Source of the DNA: Kiritimatiellia bacterium | Lineage (GTDB): Bacteria; Verrucomicrobiota; Kiritimatiellia; RFP12; UBA1067 | Assembly (NCBI GenBank): GCA_024694365.1 | Contig: JAILJX010000008.1 | Location: 38,987-102,986, forward strand | Reading direction: 5' to 3' | DNA length: 64,000 nt | Part shown: positions 50,697 to 60,800 of the stretch, one piece after another | Layout of the letters: each line of letters begins with the position of its first letter | Numbering within the stretch: position 1 is the first letter of the stretch | Position numbers and translations under genes: made by a program | The notes under the pieces: model-generated | The model's database searches: none | The model's input: only the letters and a program-made list of their open reading frames with translations | Told to the model about the DNA's origin: nothing

Positions 50697-51980
50697 ATGG
50701 CTGAAAGTGTCCAGATTGCGTCTTTGGAGGGGGGGGAGCTTCGCGTGCCGGCTTCGGTCGGCAAGCACCGCGAGGTGGTGCTCGCGCTGCCCCTCAGCCG
50801 CCTGCTCGTAAAGGTGATACGCGTCCCCGAGGAAAGCCTCGGCGATGTGGACGGGTACGTTCTGCCCGTGCTGAAGGCGATGTCTCCGTTCCCCGACGAG
50901 CCCCTGTCCGTCAGTTGCGAGACGCTTCGCGAGACGGAGAAAGGCAGGATAGTCCTTGCCGTGGCCGTCCCCGAGGGCTCCCTGGACGACGTCGCCACGG
51001 CTCTCGATGCGGCGAATCTCAACATTACGCGCATAATACCGCAGCAGCTCGGGCGCCTTCCGGGGATCCTCGCAAAGTTCCGCCCCGCAGAGAAGCGGGT
51101 AAGAAGGCTTTTGCTCATCGGCGGCTCCGATTGCCTTTCCGTCTTCGTTCTCGACGACGATCTCATCGTGGATGTGAGGGCGGTGTCTCCGGGCGGCGAC
51201 ATTTCCCGCGAGATCATGCTGTCGCTTCTGGCGGCAGAGGCTTTCAACGGGCCCGGAAGCGTCGGGCAGACCGTCGGAGCGGGGGATTTTTCCGGGTGGG
51301 AAATCCCGTCTTCGCCTCTTTACCCTCCGCTTGAGATGCTGGAAGATGCGGCGGGCGGTTCTTCCGCAGCGGCGGAAGACGCGCAGGGCGCATCTTCGAT
51401 CGACGCCCTCCCGCGGAGCTGGCGCGACGTTCTTGACGAGACCCGGTTCAAGCGCAAAATGACGTTTTTCTTCAGTTGCGCCCTGTTTGTCCTCGTTGTC
51501 GCGCTGGCTGTCCTCGCAGGCGTCCCGCAAGTGTACAAAAGCCGCACATCACGCAGCAAGGCGGGACGTGCCGAGCAGACGAAGAATTACGACAGGGTAA
51601 AAGCCAAAAAAGATCAAGTGGATGCCGTAAAGTCGATTTCGGACCGCAGCAGAGGCGGCCTGGAGACCATCCGCGCGGTCGTCTCGACGATCTCCGGGGA
51701 TTCACTGCAGTCGATACACCTCGACCGGTGGGATTTCAGGCGCAACAACAAGCTGACGATACGCGGTTGGTCCGACGGCGACAATCAGCGGCCCGTGTTC
51801 AGGCTGAAAGAGGCGCTTTCCGCGATAACTCTCGACAAGATCAGCGGACGGGAAGACGACGCCGGAATTCCGTTCTTCACGAAAGTCGACCAGACGAAGA
51901 AGAACCAGGCGAAGAACGGACGGTGGGACTTCGAGTTCGAGTGCAGCTTCGCGGATGACGAGGAAGAGGGAGGCATGTGA
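50697..51980 (+). CDS. PilM/PilN-fusion or GspL-like assembly protein
   Basis: In 427 residues two parts are joined. Residues about 1-180 form a cytoplasmic PilM/GspL-like actin-fold domain (VVLALPLSRLLVKVIRVPEE, LLIGGSDCLSVFVLDDDLIV). A membrane helix (about 264-284, FFFSCALFVLVVALAVLAGV) then a coiled coil and a ferredoxin-like periplasmic domain (about 345-415, LTIRGWSDGD) resemble PilN. It is followed directly by a PilO/GspM-like gene and the secretin, the order of type IV pilus or type II secretion alignment complexes. PilM ATP-binding residues are not obvious. It would link cytoplasm to the secretin. Confidence 0.75.
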   Translation: MAESVQIASLEGGELRVPASVGKHREVVLALPLSRLLVKVIRVPEESLGDVDGYVLPVLKAMSPFPDEPLSVSCETLRETEKGRIVLAVAVPEGSLDDVATALDAANLNITRIIPQQLGRLPGILAKFRPAEKRVRRLLLIGGSDCLSVFVLDDDLIVDVRAVSPGGDISREIMLSLLAAEAFNGPGSVGQTVGAGDFSGWEIPSSPLYPPLEMLEDAAGGSSAAAEDAQGASSIDALPRSWRDVLDETRFKRKMTFFFSCALFVLVVALAVLAGVPQVYKSRTSRSKAGRAEQTKNYDRVKAKKDQVDAVKSISDRSRGGLETIRAVVSTISGDSLQSIHLDRWDFRRNNKLTIRGWSDGDNQRPVFRLKEALSAITLDKISGREDDAGIPFFTKVDQTKKNQAKNGRWDFEFECSFADDEEEGGM

Positions 51981-52516
51981 TGGCCGAGATGTCATACAAG
52001 GAAAAGGCAGTCTCCGGCGTCGCATTTACCGTGCTCCTCGCCTTGCTGCTTGTCGCGATGTGGTTTATGCACTTCTCCAAATCGTGGAAAAGCGCCAAGG
52101 CGGGATACGACAGGGAGATCGAGGAGGACCGCAGAGAAAAGCTTCTCATATCCCAGAAGGAGACTCTTGAGGAAAACTACCGCAAGGAGGTCCTGAAAAT
52201 ACCGGAAATCGCGAACGCCGATACGCGGTGCCAGGAGGTGATTGTGGATCTGGCGCACAAGCACGGCATAACCGTCAAGGACAACAATCCGCAGCCGATC
52301 GACGACTTCGACAGCATGAAGCGGATGAATGTCAAGATCAGCTGGACCGGCACGTTCGAGGCCCTCGTCAGTTTTCTTTACGAGCTTGAGACTTCCGATG
52401 TCGGCAAGTTCGACGTCAGCGAGCTGACTTTCTCCGCGAACGAGAAAAAGAATCCGGGCCAGCTGTCGGGCAGCATGACGCTGACAAGCATTTATCGCAT
52501 GCCGGACGGGCAATGA
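51980..52516 (+). CDS. PilO/GspM-like inner-membrane assembly protein
   Basis: The 178-residue protein has one N-terminal membrane helix (VAFTVLLALLLVAMWFM) and a coiled coil (about 30-70). A small periplasmic fold follows, with strands MNVKISWTGTFEALVSFLYE and VSELTFSANEKK, typical of PilO/GspM. ATG 51980 overlaps the preceding stop by one base (TGATG) and has GGGAGG 6 nt upstream. It is expected to dimerise with the PilN-like part of its neighbour. Confidence 0.7.
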   Translation: MAEMSYKEKAVSGVAFTVLLALLLVAMWFMHFSKSWKSAKAGYDREIEEDRREKLLISQKETLEENYRKEVLKIPEIANADTRCQEVIVDLAHKHGITVKDNNPQPIDDFDSMKRMNVKISWTGTFEALVSFLYELETSDVGKFDVSELTFSANEKKNPGQLSGSMTLTSIYRMPDGQ

Positions 52517-52539
52517 GAAGGAGCAAGGAGACAACATCC

Positions 52540-55344
52540 ATGAAAAAGACACTGCAATCTACGCTTTTCGCGCTGCTGCTGGCGGCCGGTGCCTTCCAGG
52601 CTGAAGCCCAGGGCCGCATCAGACGCCGCAGCGAGACTCCGGCCGCGCCTGCTCCGGCGGCCCCTGCCGTCTCCGACGCCCGCGTCTCGGGCGCGGAAGA
52701 ATCCGGCGACGAGGAGCAGATGAGCGACATATACATCCCGACCGGCACGGAACTCGACATGGCGCTCAAGCTTTACGGACAGCTTGTCGGCAAGACGGTC
52801 ATCAAGGATCCGGGCACTCCGGACGCCAAGATAACGCTTGTTTCGAGACCTGGGCAGAAACTTTCGCGCGAGGAGCAGATCGAGGCCCTCGAGGCCGTGC
52901 TGGAGATGAACGGCGTGCATATCGAGCCGTATGGCGACAGCGACAAGTTCGTCCGCACAATGGCCAGGGACAAGGCGCGCGGCGAAGTCACCCCGATCGT
53001 GGAGGAGGATGCCGAGCTGCCGGATTCTTCGAAGGTCTTCGCCATCATGATTCCGTTCAAGAACATCCCGATCGAAGAGGCCAAGACTGTTCTTGAGGGC
53101 CTCAAGTCGCCGAAGGGTCTCCTCCTCGTGTACGAACGCATCGGAAAGATACTTGTGACCGACACGGGCCTCAACATCAATGCGATGCGCAAGGTCGCCC
53201 GCGAGATAGATGTCGCCACCCCCGTGAACGAGAACGTCTACGTAAAGCAGATTCTCCACGCGAACGCGGCGGACATAAAGACGGCGATCGAGCAGATCGT
53301 GGCCGAATCCCAGAAAGAGCTCGAGAAGGAGAGCGATGCCGCCAAGAGAGGCGTGAACGACAGCCAGCGCGGGCGGCTTGCATCGACTCCGAACGGCTCC
53401 CTTCTGCGCCGCCCGGGGCGCAACGGCGAAAACCAGCCGGCTCCGGCCGCCAGCCCCGAGACGCTCGTCTCCAGCGTGTCCGATGCGGACCGCGGCCTTA
53501 TCCGCGGAAAGGTCCTCATCACCTCCGACGAGCGCTCCAACAAGCTCATCTTCATCACTTCTGAAGCGAACATGAACTTTTTCAACAAGGTGATCGCGGA
53601 ACTCGACGTCGAGACCACGCCCGAGGTCGAGGTCAAGGTCGTTCGCCTCAAATACGCCGAGGCCGAGGATGTCGCTGACATGATCAACGACCTCATCGGC
53701 AACACTACGGCCGCCAAGAACAGCAAGAACAACCAGAACGCGAACGCGAAGAACGCGACCGGCTCCAACCTCACGCGCGGAACGTCCAGCTCCAATTCCG
53801 GCGCTCAAGCGCGCACTTCCGCGAACCAGCGCTCCGGCGAGTCCAAGGCTGGCGAGCTTTCCAAGGACAACGTCACCGTCCTGGCCGACAAGCGCATAAA
53901 CGGTCTCGTCGTCATGGCCCACAAGGACGTCTGGCCCACGGTTTCCAGCATAATAGATTCGATGGACGTCAAGCTCGCGCAGGTGCTTATCGAGACGGCC
54001 ATCGTCGAGGTCACCCTCGGCGATGAACTCCAGACCGGCGTGGACTGGGTTCTCCGCGGACGCGAAAAAGGCATAACCGGATACGAAAAACAGTGGCAGC
54101 AGGTCGTGACCGGCTACGACGACGACAACAATCCGGAATACGAGTGGCAGCAGGTGCAGGTCCCGATCTACGGAATGATCCGCGACGGCTTCGCGAACCG
54201 CGGCAATTTCGGCCTCGGAGGCGGCGGCGGGTCCGGCGCGAGCCTCCTCAACACGATGATGTCCGTGGGGACCAATGTCGTGGACGGCGCCTTGTTCGGC
54301 GGCGCGAACCCGATAGGCTCCGGCATCAACTATCTTCTCAAGTCCGACAAGCTGAACATCGCCGCCGTCATCCAGGCTTCGAAGGACGACAGCCGCTCGA
54401 AGTACGTCGCCTCCCCGATCGTGATGACCGTCGACAACAAGGAGGCCACGATCGAGGCCACGCAGATGCGCTACCTCCTGAAGGGTTACACGTACTCCGG
54501 CTCCACATACAACGGCACCACGGTCCCCGACTACGAGCAGAAGGAGATAGGCCTTACGATCAAGGTAACGCCCAAGATAAACCCGAACGGCACCGTGATG
54601 CTCAAGGTCGAGGAGGAATATTCGCAGGTCGGCGCGAACCAGGCGATCCAGGCGAATGTCGGCGGATCCACCACCTCGACGGTTTCGGTTCCGACCACCA
54701 TCACCCGCAAGATGTCGGCCGACATCTCTCTCGACAACATGCAGACGGTCGTCCTCGGCGGCTTGACCGAGACTCGCCAGTCGGAGTCCGAAACGGGCAT
54801 CCCGATTCTCAAGGACATTCCGTGGATCGGCAAGTGGCTCTTCTCGTCCACGACGACGAGTGAGGACCGCAAGGAACTTCTCGTCTTCATGACGCCCTAT
54901 GTCCTCAACGACGCCAGCGAGGCGCAGGCCGAGGCTCTGCGCCGCAAGAACGCTCTCAGCGACGCGCGGCCCTGGGAGAGCCATGGCTGGTCCGCCTCGC
55001 CTCTGGCCGACCCTGATTCCCAGAAAGAGACTCTGCGCAAGCTCAAGGAGGAGGCCAAGATACGCGATGAGGACCGCAAGACGAAACTCGCGATCGAGAA
55101 ATGGAAGATCGATCGCGCCAAGGAGCTTGAAAGCATGACGGAAGAGGAGCGCAAATTCTGGCTGGAGCAGCTCCGTGACAGCCTCCACGACGGAGAGAAG
55201 GACGAATTCGACGAGAAGGTCGATGGCTATTCCCAGGAGGAGCTGAAGAAGATGGCCGAGGATTACAGGTCCGAAAAGTTGGACGCCGCCGACGCCGCGA
55301 TCAAGAGCGATGCGGATTCCGCCAAGAAAAAGGAGGGCGAATGA
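52540..55344 (+). CDS. Outer-membrane secretin (GspD/PilQ family)
   Basis: The protein of about 934 residues has a signal peptide (MKKTLQSTLFALLLAAGAFQ). It contains several N domains (for example VFAIMIPFKNIPIEEAKTVL and VKVVRLKYAEAEDVADMIND), an Asn/Ser/Ala-rich spacer and the secretin core. The core includes VLIETAIVEVTLGDELQTGVDW, shown here only in part, and ends with VVLGGLTETRQSE and GIPILKDIPWIGKWLFS. Secretins form the outer-membrane channel of type II secretion or pili. A long charged helical tail of about 150 residues follows the core and is unusual. ATG 52540 has a strong Shine-Dalgarno; ATG 52513 overlaps the previous stop and is the alternative. Confidence 0.9.
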   Translation: MKKTLQSTLFALLLAAGAFQAEAQGRIRRRSETPAAPAPAAPAVSDARVSGAEESGDEEQMSDIYIPTGTELDMALKLYGQLVGKTVIKDPGTPDAKITLVSRPGQKLSREEQIEALEAVLEMNGVHIEPYGDSDKFVRTMARDKARGEVTPIVEEDAELPDSSKVFAIMIPFKNIPIEEAKTVLEGLKSPKGLLLVYERIGKILVTDTGLNINAMRKVAREIDVATPVNENVYVKQILHANAADIKTAIEQIVAESQKELEKESDAAKRGVNDSQRGRLASTPNGSLLRRPGRNGENQPAPAASPETLVSSVSDADRGLIRGKVLITSDERSNKLIFITSEANMNFFNKVIAELDVETTPEVEVKVVRLKYAEAEDVADMINDLIGNTTAAKNSKNNQNANAKNATGSNLTRGTSSSNSGAQARTSANQRSGESKAGELSKDNVTVLADKRINGLVVMAHKDVWPTVSSIIDSMDVKLAQVLIETAIVEVTLGDELQTGVDWVLRGREKGITGYEKQWQQVVTGYDDDNNPEYEWQQVQVPIYGMIRDGFANRGNFGLGGGGGSGASLLNTMMSVGTNVVDGALFGGANPIGSGINYLLKSDKLNIAAVIQASKDDSRSKYVASPIVMTVDNKEATIEATQMRYLLKGYTYSGSTYNGTTVPDYEQKEIGLTIKVTPKINPNGTVMLKVEEEYSQVGANQAIQANVGGSTTSTVSVPTTITRKMSADISLDNMQTVVLGGLTETRQSESETGIPILKDIPWIGKWLFSSTTTSEDRKELLVFMTPYVLNDASEAQAEALRRKNALSDARPWESHGWSASPLADPDSQKETLRKLKEEAKIRDEDRKTKLAIEKWKIDRAKELESMTEEERKFWLEQLRDSLHDGEKDEFDEKVDGYSQEELKKMAEDYRSEKLDAADAAIKSDADSAKKKEGE

Positions 55345-56335
55345 ACGCTGTCGGCGGCCGTGTCGCGTCGATCGTCGCAATGTCCGTGGCCGTCGTCTTC
55401 GCGGTCTATGCGTGGATGCGGGTGAGCGACGACAGGGCCCGCATAGCCCAGAACAGGGCGAATGCGGCCCAGGCTGAGGCGGATGCCGCCTCCGCGGCCG
55501 AGAATCAGGCCGTGGCCGAAGCCGCGCGGGTCGCCCGCGAGGACGAGTCGGCCAAGCGCAAGGCCCAAGAGGCGATTCGCAAAGCCGAGCTGGACGGCGA
55601 GAAGGCGAAGGCCGACGCCGAGAAGGCGAAGGCCGACGCCGAGAAGGCGAAAGCAGACGCCGAGAAGGCGAAGGCCGATGCGGAGTCCAGGAAGGCCGAA
55701 GCCGACAAGGCCCGCCATGAAGCCGAGACCGCCGAAGCGAACCGCGTCGCGGCAGAAGCCGATAAGGCCGCCGCCAAGGCCGCCGCCGACGCGCAGAAAT
55801 CCGAAGAGTCCAAGGCCAAGATCGAGGCGGACGCGAAAATACGCGTTGCCGAGGCTGAAGCCGAACGCGTCCGCCAGCTGGCCGCCGCCGAGGACGCCAA
55901 GGCGCGCACGCTGGAGCTCAGACGAATGGACCTCGAAGGCCTGGCCCGCGAGCTCGCGGCCGTGAAGCGCGATCTGGACCAGCGCGAGGAGGCGCTCAAG
56001 CCGGAGAAGACGATAAAAGATCTGCTGACGACTTCCGAACCGGCCGAGGACGACATGCTGTCGCCCCGCGAGCCGCTTCTTCCGGAGAACGACATGTCCA
56101 TCACGCGCGAATCGCGCGAACTGGCCCGCTCCCGCCGCCTTGAAAGAGAGATGCTGGAGCTTGTGGCCGCGGAAACCAAATCGAACGTCATAACCCGCCT
56201 GGAACGGAGATATGTCGAGGCCGTACGGGCAGACCGCCTCGCAGACGCCGAATTCTACCGCAGTGAAATCAAGCGCATGTATCCCGGATGGGTCTACACG
56301 CCGCCTGCGAAGGAAAAGAAGGAACAGGAAACGAA

Positions 56336-56339
<4 letters not shown>
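55341..56339 (+). CDS. TolA-like coiled-coil membrane protein
   Basis: The 332-residue protein has one N-terminal membrane helix (VASIVAMSVAVVFAVYAWM). A long Ala/Lys/Glu coiled coil covers about 30-225, including four exact or near-exact EKAKADA heptads. A C-terminal segment (about 270-325) has RLERRYVEAVRADRLADAEF. TolA-type proteins span the periplasm and couple inner to outer membrane. Its ATG overlaps the secretin stop (ATGA) and its stop overlaps ychF, so it belongs to this operon and may brace the secretin. Function is inferred from shape only. Confidence 0.65.
55599..55682 (+). repeat. 21-bp tandem repeat (four copies) in the coiled coil
   Basis: Units start at 55599, 55620, 55641 and 55662 and encode the EKAKADA heptad. 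The first two are identical; the third and fourth have silent or Ala-codon changes. A likely site of slippage and length variation between strains. Confidence 0.9.
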
Positions 56340-57460
<1,121 letters not shown>

Positions 57461-57472
57461 GGAAATGAAGAG

Positions 57473-58906
57473 ATGAAGTTCGTGTCCACAAGAAAGGGGC
57501 TGCCGGCGACAGGTCCGGAGTCCGTGTTCCGGGGCCTCGCTCCAGATGGCGGACTCTACGTTCCGGTCTTGGATAAGTGCGCCCCCAAAGACCCCATCTC
57601 AAGCTGCGAGACTCTGAAGGAGGCTGAAGACTTCGTCTTAAGCTCTCTCTTCGGCGACTTCCCCGAGGAAGTGCGCAATGCAGCCGTCGAGCGCCTCCTC
57701 TCGCGCTTCCCGGCCGAAAACCCGATTCCCCTGGTGGATGCCGACGGCTTCAAAATCCTCGAGCTTTTCCACGGCAAGACCGGGGCCTTCAAGGATGTGG
57801 CGCTCTCCATGCTGCCCGTCTTCATGCGCCATGCGGCCGGCGGACGCCGTGTTCTTGTGCTTACGGCAACCTCCGGCGACACCGGTTCCGCCGCCATGCA
57901 GGGTTTCGCAGGGGTGGAGGGCACAGAAGTCGCGGTCTTCTTCCCGAACGTCGGCACTTCCCGCATACAGCGCCTTCAGATGACGACCCCGTCCGATGCG
58001 AATGTCCACGCGATTGCGATCCGCGGCAACTTCGACGACGCGCAGGCTGCCGTCAAGCGCATCTTCGCCGACCGCTCCATCAATGAGCTGGCCGCCGCCC
58101 GCGGTGTGACGCTTTCGAGCGCGAATTCCATCAACACCGGCCGGCTGATTCCCCAGATCGGCTACTACATCATGGCCTCCTCCATTCTCCGCAGGCAGGG
58201 TGCTGGGACGCCAGAGTCCCCGTGCGTTCCGTACGACGTGGTTGTCCCTTCCGGCAACTTCGGCAACATTCTCGCCGCGTACTACGCAAAGCTTCTCGGC
58301 GCCGGCATCGGAAAGTTTGTCGTCGCCTCCAACGTGAACGACGTCCTTGCGCGCTTCGTCAAGACGGGCGTCTACGATCCCGGCGACAGGTTCACGGTGA
58401 CCAATTCGCCCTCCATGGACATCCGCAAATCCTCCAACGTCGAACGCCTCCTCTGGCTTTTGAACGGCGGACTCGACGGCGACGTCGAAAGAGCCTGCGC
58501 AGAGACGTCGCGTCTTATGGACGACCTTTCCGCGAAGGGCCGTTACGAGCTGTCCCCGGACGCCAAAGCTCGACTCTTCGCCGATTTCGAAGGCGGCGTC
58601 GCGACTCCGGAGGAGACCGAGGAGGAGATGCGCGGCGTCCGCGCGCGCTCCGGTTGCGTGCTCGACCCCCATACCGCCGTGGCGACGTCCGTCGCGAGGC
58701 GGCTCGGCTACCCCAAATCGCGCCCGACTGTCATTGCGGCCACCGCCACTCCGTACAAGTTCCCCGAGACTTGCGCCCGCGCCTTCGGCGAGGACGTCCT
58801 GAAGAACCCTCCCCAAGGCTTCCGCGATCTCGAAACGCTACCGATAGCCCAGAATCGCGTCTGCGATGTGGACGGCATGGATTCCGAGGTGACCCGGCTG
58901 TTCTGA
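57473..58906 (+). CDS. thrC: Threonine synthase
   Basis: The 477-residue PLP enzyme converts O-phosphohomoserine to threonine. The N-terminus MKFVSTRKGLPATGPESVF is typical. The PLP lysine is in HGKTGAFKDVALSM. The phosphate-binding loop reads TATSGDTGSAAMQGFAG, and the SANSINTGRLIPQIGYY and PSGNFGNILAAYYAK motifs follow. It belongs to the yeast/E. coli-like long class. It starts 12 nt after ychF with a Shine-Dalgarno GAGGAAATGAAGAG. Confidence 0.95.
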   Translation: MKFVSTRKGLPATGPESVFRGLAPDGGLYVPVLDKCAPKDPISSCETLKEAEDFVLSSLFGDFPEEVRNAAVERLLSRFPAENPIPLVDADGFKILELFHGKTGAFKDVALSMLPVFMRHAAGGRRVLVLTATSGDTGSAAMQGFAGVEGTEVAVFFPNVGTSRIQRLQMTTPSDANVHAIAIRGNFDDAQAAVKRIFADRSINELAAARGVTLSSANSINTGRLIPQIGYYIMASSILRRQGAGTPESPCVPYDVVVPSGNFGNILAAYYAKLLGAGIGKFVVASNVNDVLARFVKTGVYDPGDRFTVTNSPSMDIRKSSNVERLLWLLNGGLDGDVERACAETSRLMDDLSAKGRYELSPDAKARLFADFEGGVATPEETEEEMRGVRARSGCVLDPHTAVATSVARRLGYPKSRPTVIAATATPYKFPETCARAFGEDVLKNPPQGFRDLETLPIAQNRVCDVDGMDSEVTRLF

Positions 58907-58961
58907 CCGAACCGGCGATTGTTCCTCTCATCGCGCTTATCAAGCCTCTTTTTTGAACATT

Positions 58962-59933
58962 ATGAAAACAGCAACAGTCAACGGACAGGAAATCTCGGCC
59001 GAGGCCGTGAATTTCGAAATGGACAGGCTTGTCCGCTTTTACATGAACCATGGCATGACGATGGACGAGGTGAAAAAGAATCTCGGCAAGCTCCGCGACA
59101 AGGCTCTGGAGCAGGCCATAGGGGCTAAGCTTCTCCTCGACCAGGCCTCGCGCCTCGAGCTTCCCGTGACGGCGAAGGATATCGACGCCGAGGTCGCCAA
59201 GGTCGTGGAGCAGGTCGGCGGCGAGGAGAACTACCGCCAGGCTCTCGCGGCCCAGGGGATTTCGGAAGAGTCCTTCCGCAAAGAGCTTGAGAAGGGTGCG
59301 CGCGTAAACATGCTCGTCAACCAGGCCTGCGCCCACGTCGCGGATCCGACGGAAGACGAGGTCTCGGCTTTCTATGCGGCCCACAAGTCCGAATACGTCG
59401 CAGAGCCGAAGGTCCTTTGCCAGCACATTCTCGTGAAGACCGAAGCCGGTGACGGCGAGGAGAAGAAATCCGCAGCGCTCGCAAAAATAAGGGAAATCCG
59501 CGAACGCATCGTCGCCGGCGGGGATTTCGCCGAGGAGGCGAAGAAGCATTCCGACTGCCCGTCCGGACGCGATGGCGGGTCGCTCGGATGGTTCGGCCCC
59601 GGCATGATGGTCCCCGAATTCGACAAGGCGGCCTTTTCCATGAAGAAAGGCGAGGTCTCGGACGTCGTCACGACGCAGTTCGGCCACCACATAATCTACA
59701 AGGCGGACGAACAGCCCGGCGGCGCGCAGACTCTCGTCGACGTCCACGACCAGATCAAGGATCTCCTCCGCCACGAGGCGCGCGGAAGGGCCATGGACGA
59801 TTTCGTCGCCGATCTTCGCTCGTCGGCCAAAATCGAATACAAGGATGCGACGGGGTGCTCGTGCGACCATGGCGGCGGCGGATGCGGATGCCACGGGCAC
59901 GGTGACGGACACTCCTGCCATTGCCACGACTGA
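58962..59933 (+). CDS. Parvulin-type peptidyl-prolyl isomerase with Cys/His metal-binding tail
   Basis: The 323-residue protein has no signal peptide. A SurA/trigger-like helical N-domain (about 1-130) precedes a canonical parvulin domain (about 148-250), with VLCQHILVKTEAG, KKHSDCPSGRDGGSLGWFG and FGHHIIYKADEQ. The last 25 residues are a Cys/His/Gly run (CSCDHGGGGCGCHGHGDGHS, then CHCHD), much like the nickel/zinc tail of SlyD but on a different isomerase fold. It may store or deliver a metal such as nickel or zinc besides folding proteins. ATG 58962 is preferred over the in-frame TTG at 58953. Confidence 0.85.
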   Translation: MKTATVNGQEISAEAVNFEMDRLVRFYMNHGMTMDEVKKNLGKLRDKALEQAIGAKLLLDQASRLELPVTAKDIDAEVAKVVEQVGGEENYRQALAAQGISEESFRKELEKGARVNMLVNQACAHVADPTEDEVSAFYAAHKSEYVAEPKVLCQHILVKTEAGDGEEKKSAALAKIREIRERIVAGGDFAEEAKKHSDCPSGRDGGSLGWFGPGMMVPEFDKAAFSMKKGEVSDVVTTQFGHHIIYKADEQPGGAQTLVDVHDQIKDLLRHEARGRAMDDFVADLRSSAKIEYKDATGCSCDHGGGGCGCHGHGDGHSCHCHD

Positions 59934-60790
59934 TGGAAATCTCCTCCCCAAGCAATCCGAAACTCAAATACGTCGTCAAGCTGCGCAGCTGCTCGGCGCG
60001 TGAAGAGTCGGGCGAAATGATAGTCGAGGGCTACCGCGAATGCCGTCGGGCCCTCGACAACGGCTACAGGCCGCGGGCGATATTCCATTGCCCGGACTTC
60101 TATCTCAAGAACGAGAACGAGCCGTCGATTGTGGATGATTGCGCAAAGCTTGGCGCCGAGGTGTACACCTGTTCGAAGACATGCTTCGGGAAAATCGCCT
60201 ACAAGGAGCGCCCTGACGGCCTTCTGATGGTAGGCCCCCACGTTTCGGTGAAGCTTTCCGATCTGAAACTTCCGGAGAACGCACTTGTCATAGTCACCGA
60301 GGCGATCGAGAAGCCGGGGAATCTCGGAACGATCCTCCGCAGCGCCGACGCGGCCAAAGTCGCCGCCGTCATCGTCTGCGACCGCACTACCGACATCCAC
60401 AATCCGAATGTCGTGCGGGCTTCCACCGGGACGATGTTCTCCGTCCCTATAGTCGAATCCACCTCCGAAGAGGCGCTCGCGTTCCTCAAGGAAAGGGGAT
60501 TCTCCGTTCTGGCCGCTTCTCCCCACGCGGAAAAGCTGCATTTCGAGGTGAACCTTACCGGAAACGTCGCCATAGCCCTCGGCGCGGAGCAGTATGGACT
60601 CACCGCGAAATGGATGGACGGCGCGGATCTGCGCGTGCGCATTCCGATGCTCGGCCTCGCCGACTCGCTCAACGTCTCCGCTGCCGCCACGATTCTCGTG
60701 TACGAGGCCGTCAGGCAGCGCATAGCTGCAGGGCTCGACAAGGTGCCCGCCTTCATCCCGTGGCACGGCGAAGGCAAACACGATCATTGA
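59933..60790 (+). CDS. SpoU/TrmH-family RNA 2'-O-methyltransferase
   Basis: The 285-residue protein has an N-terminal substrate-binding domain (about 1-110; ISSPSNPKLKYVVKLRSCSA, EESGEMIVEGYRECRRAL). The SPOUT knot domain follows, with PGNLGTILRSADAAKVAAVI, VAIALGAEQYGL and RIPMLGLADSLNVSAAATIL. SPOUT enzymes methylate rRNA or tRNA ribose. The N-domain type points to rRNA (RlmB/TsnR-like), but the target base is not known. ATG overlaps the preceding TGA by one base. Confidence 0.9.
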   Translation: MEISSPSNPKLKYVVKLRSCSAREESGEMIVEGYRECRRALDNGYRPRAIFHCPDFYLKNENEPSIVDDCAKLGAEVYTCSKTCFGKIAYKERPDGLLMVGPHVSVKLSDLKLPENALVIVTEAIEKPGNLGTILRSADAAKVAAVIVCDRTTDIHNPNVVRASTGTMFSVPIVESTSEEALAFLKERGFSVLAASPHAEKLHFEVNLTGNVAIALGAEQYGLTAKWMDGADLRVRIPMLGLADSLNVSAAATILVYEAVRQRIAAGLDKVPAFIPWHGEGKHDH

Positions 60791-60800
60791 GGATGCCACC

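Noticed and set aside
52492..55380. Minus-strand open frame of 962 codons opposite the secretin gene
   Set aside because: It is a shadow created by GC-rich codons of the real gene. The product is Arg/Leu/Asp/Val-rich, without a recognisable fold, and no promoter or Shine-Dalgarno site precedes it.
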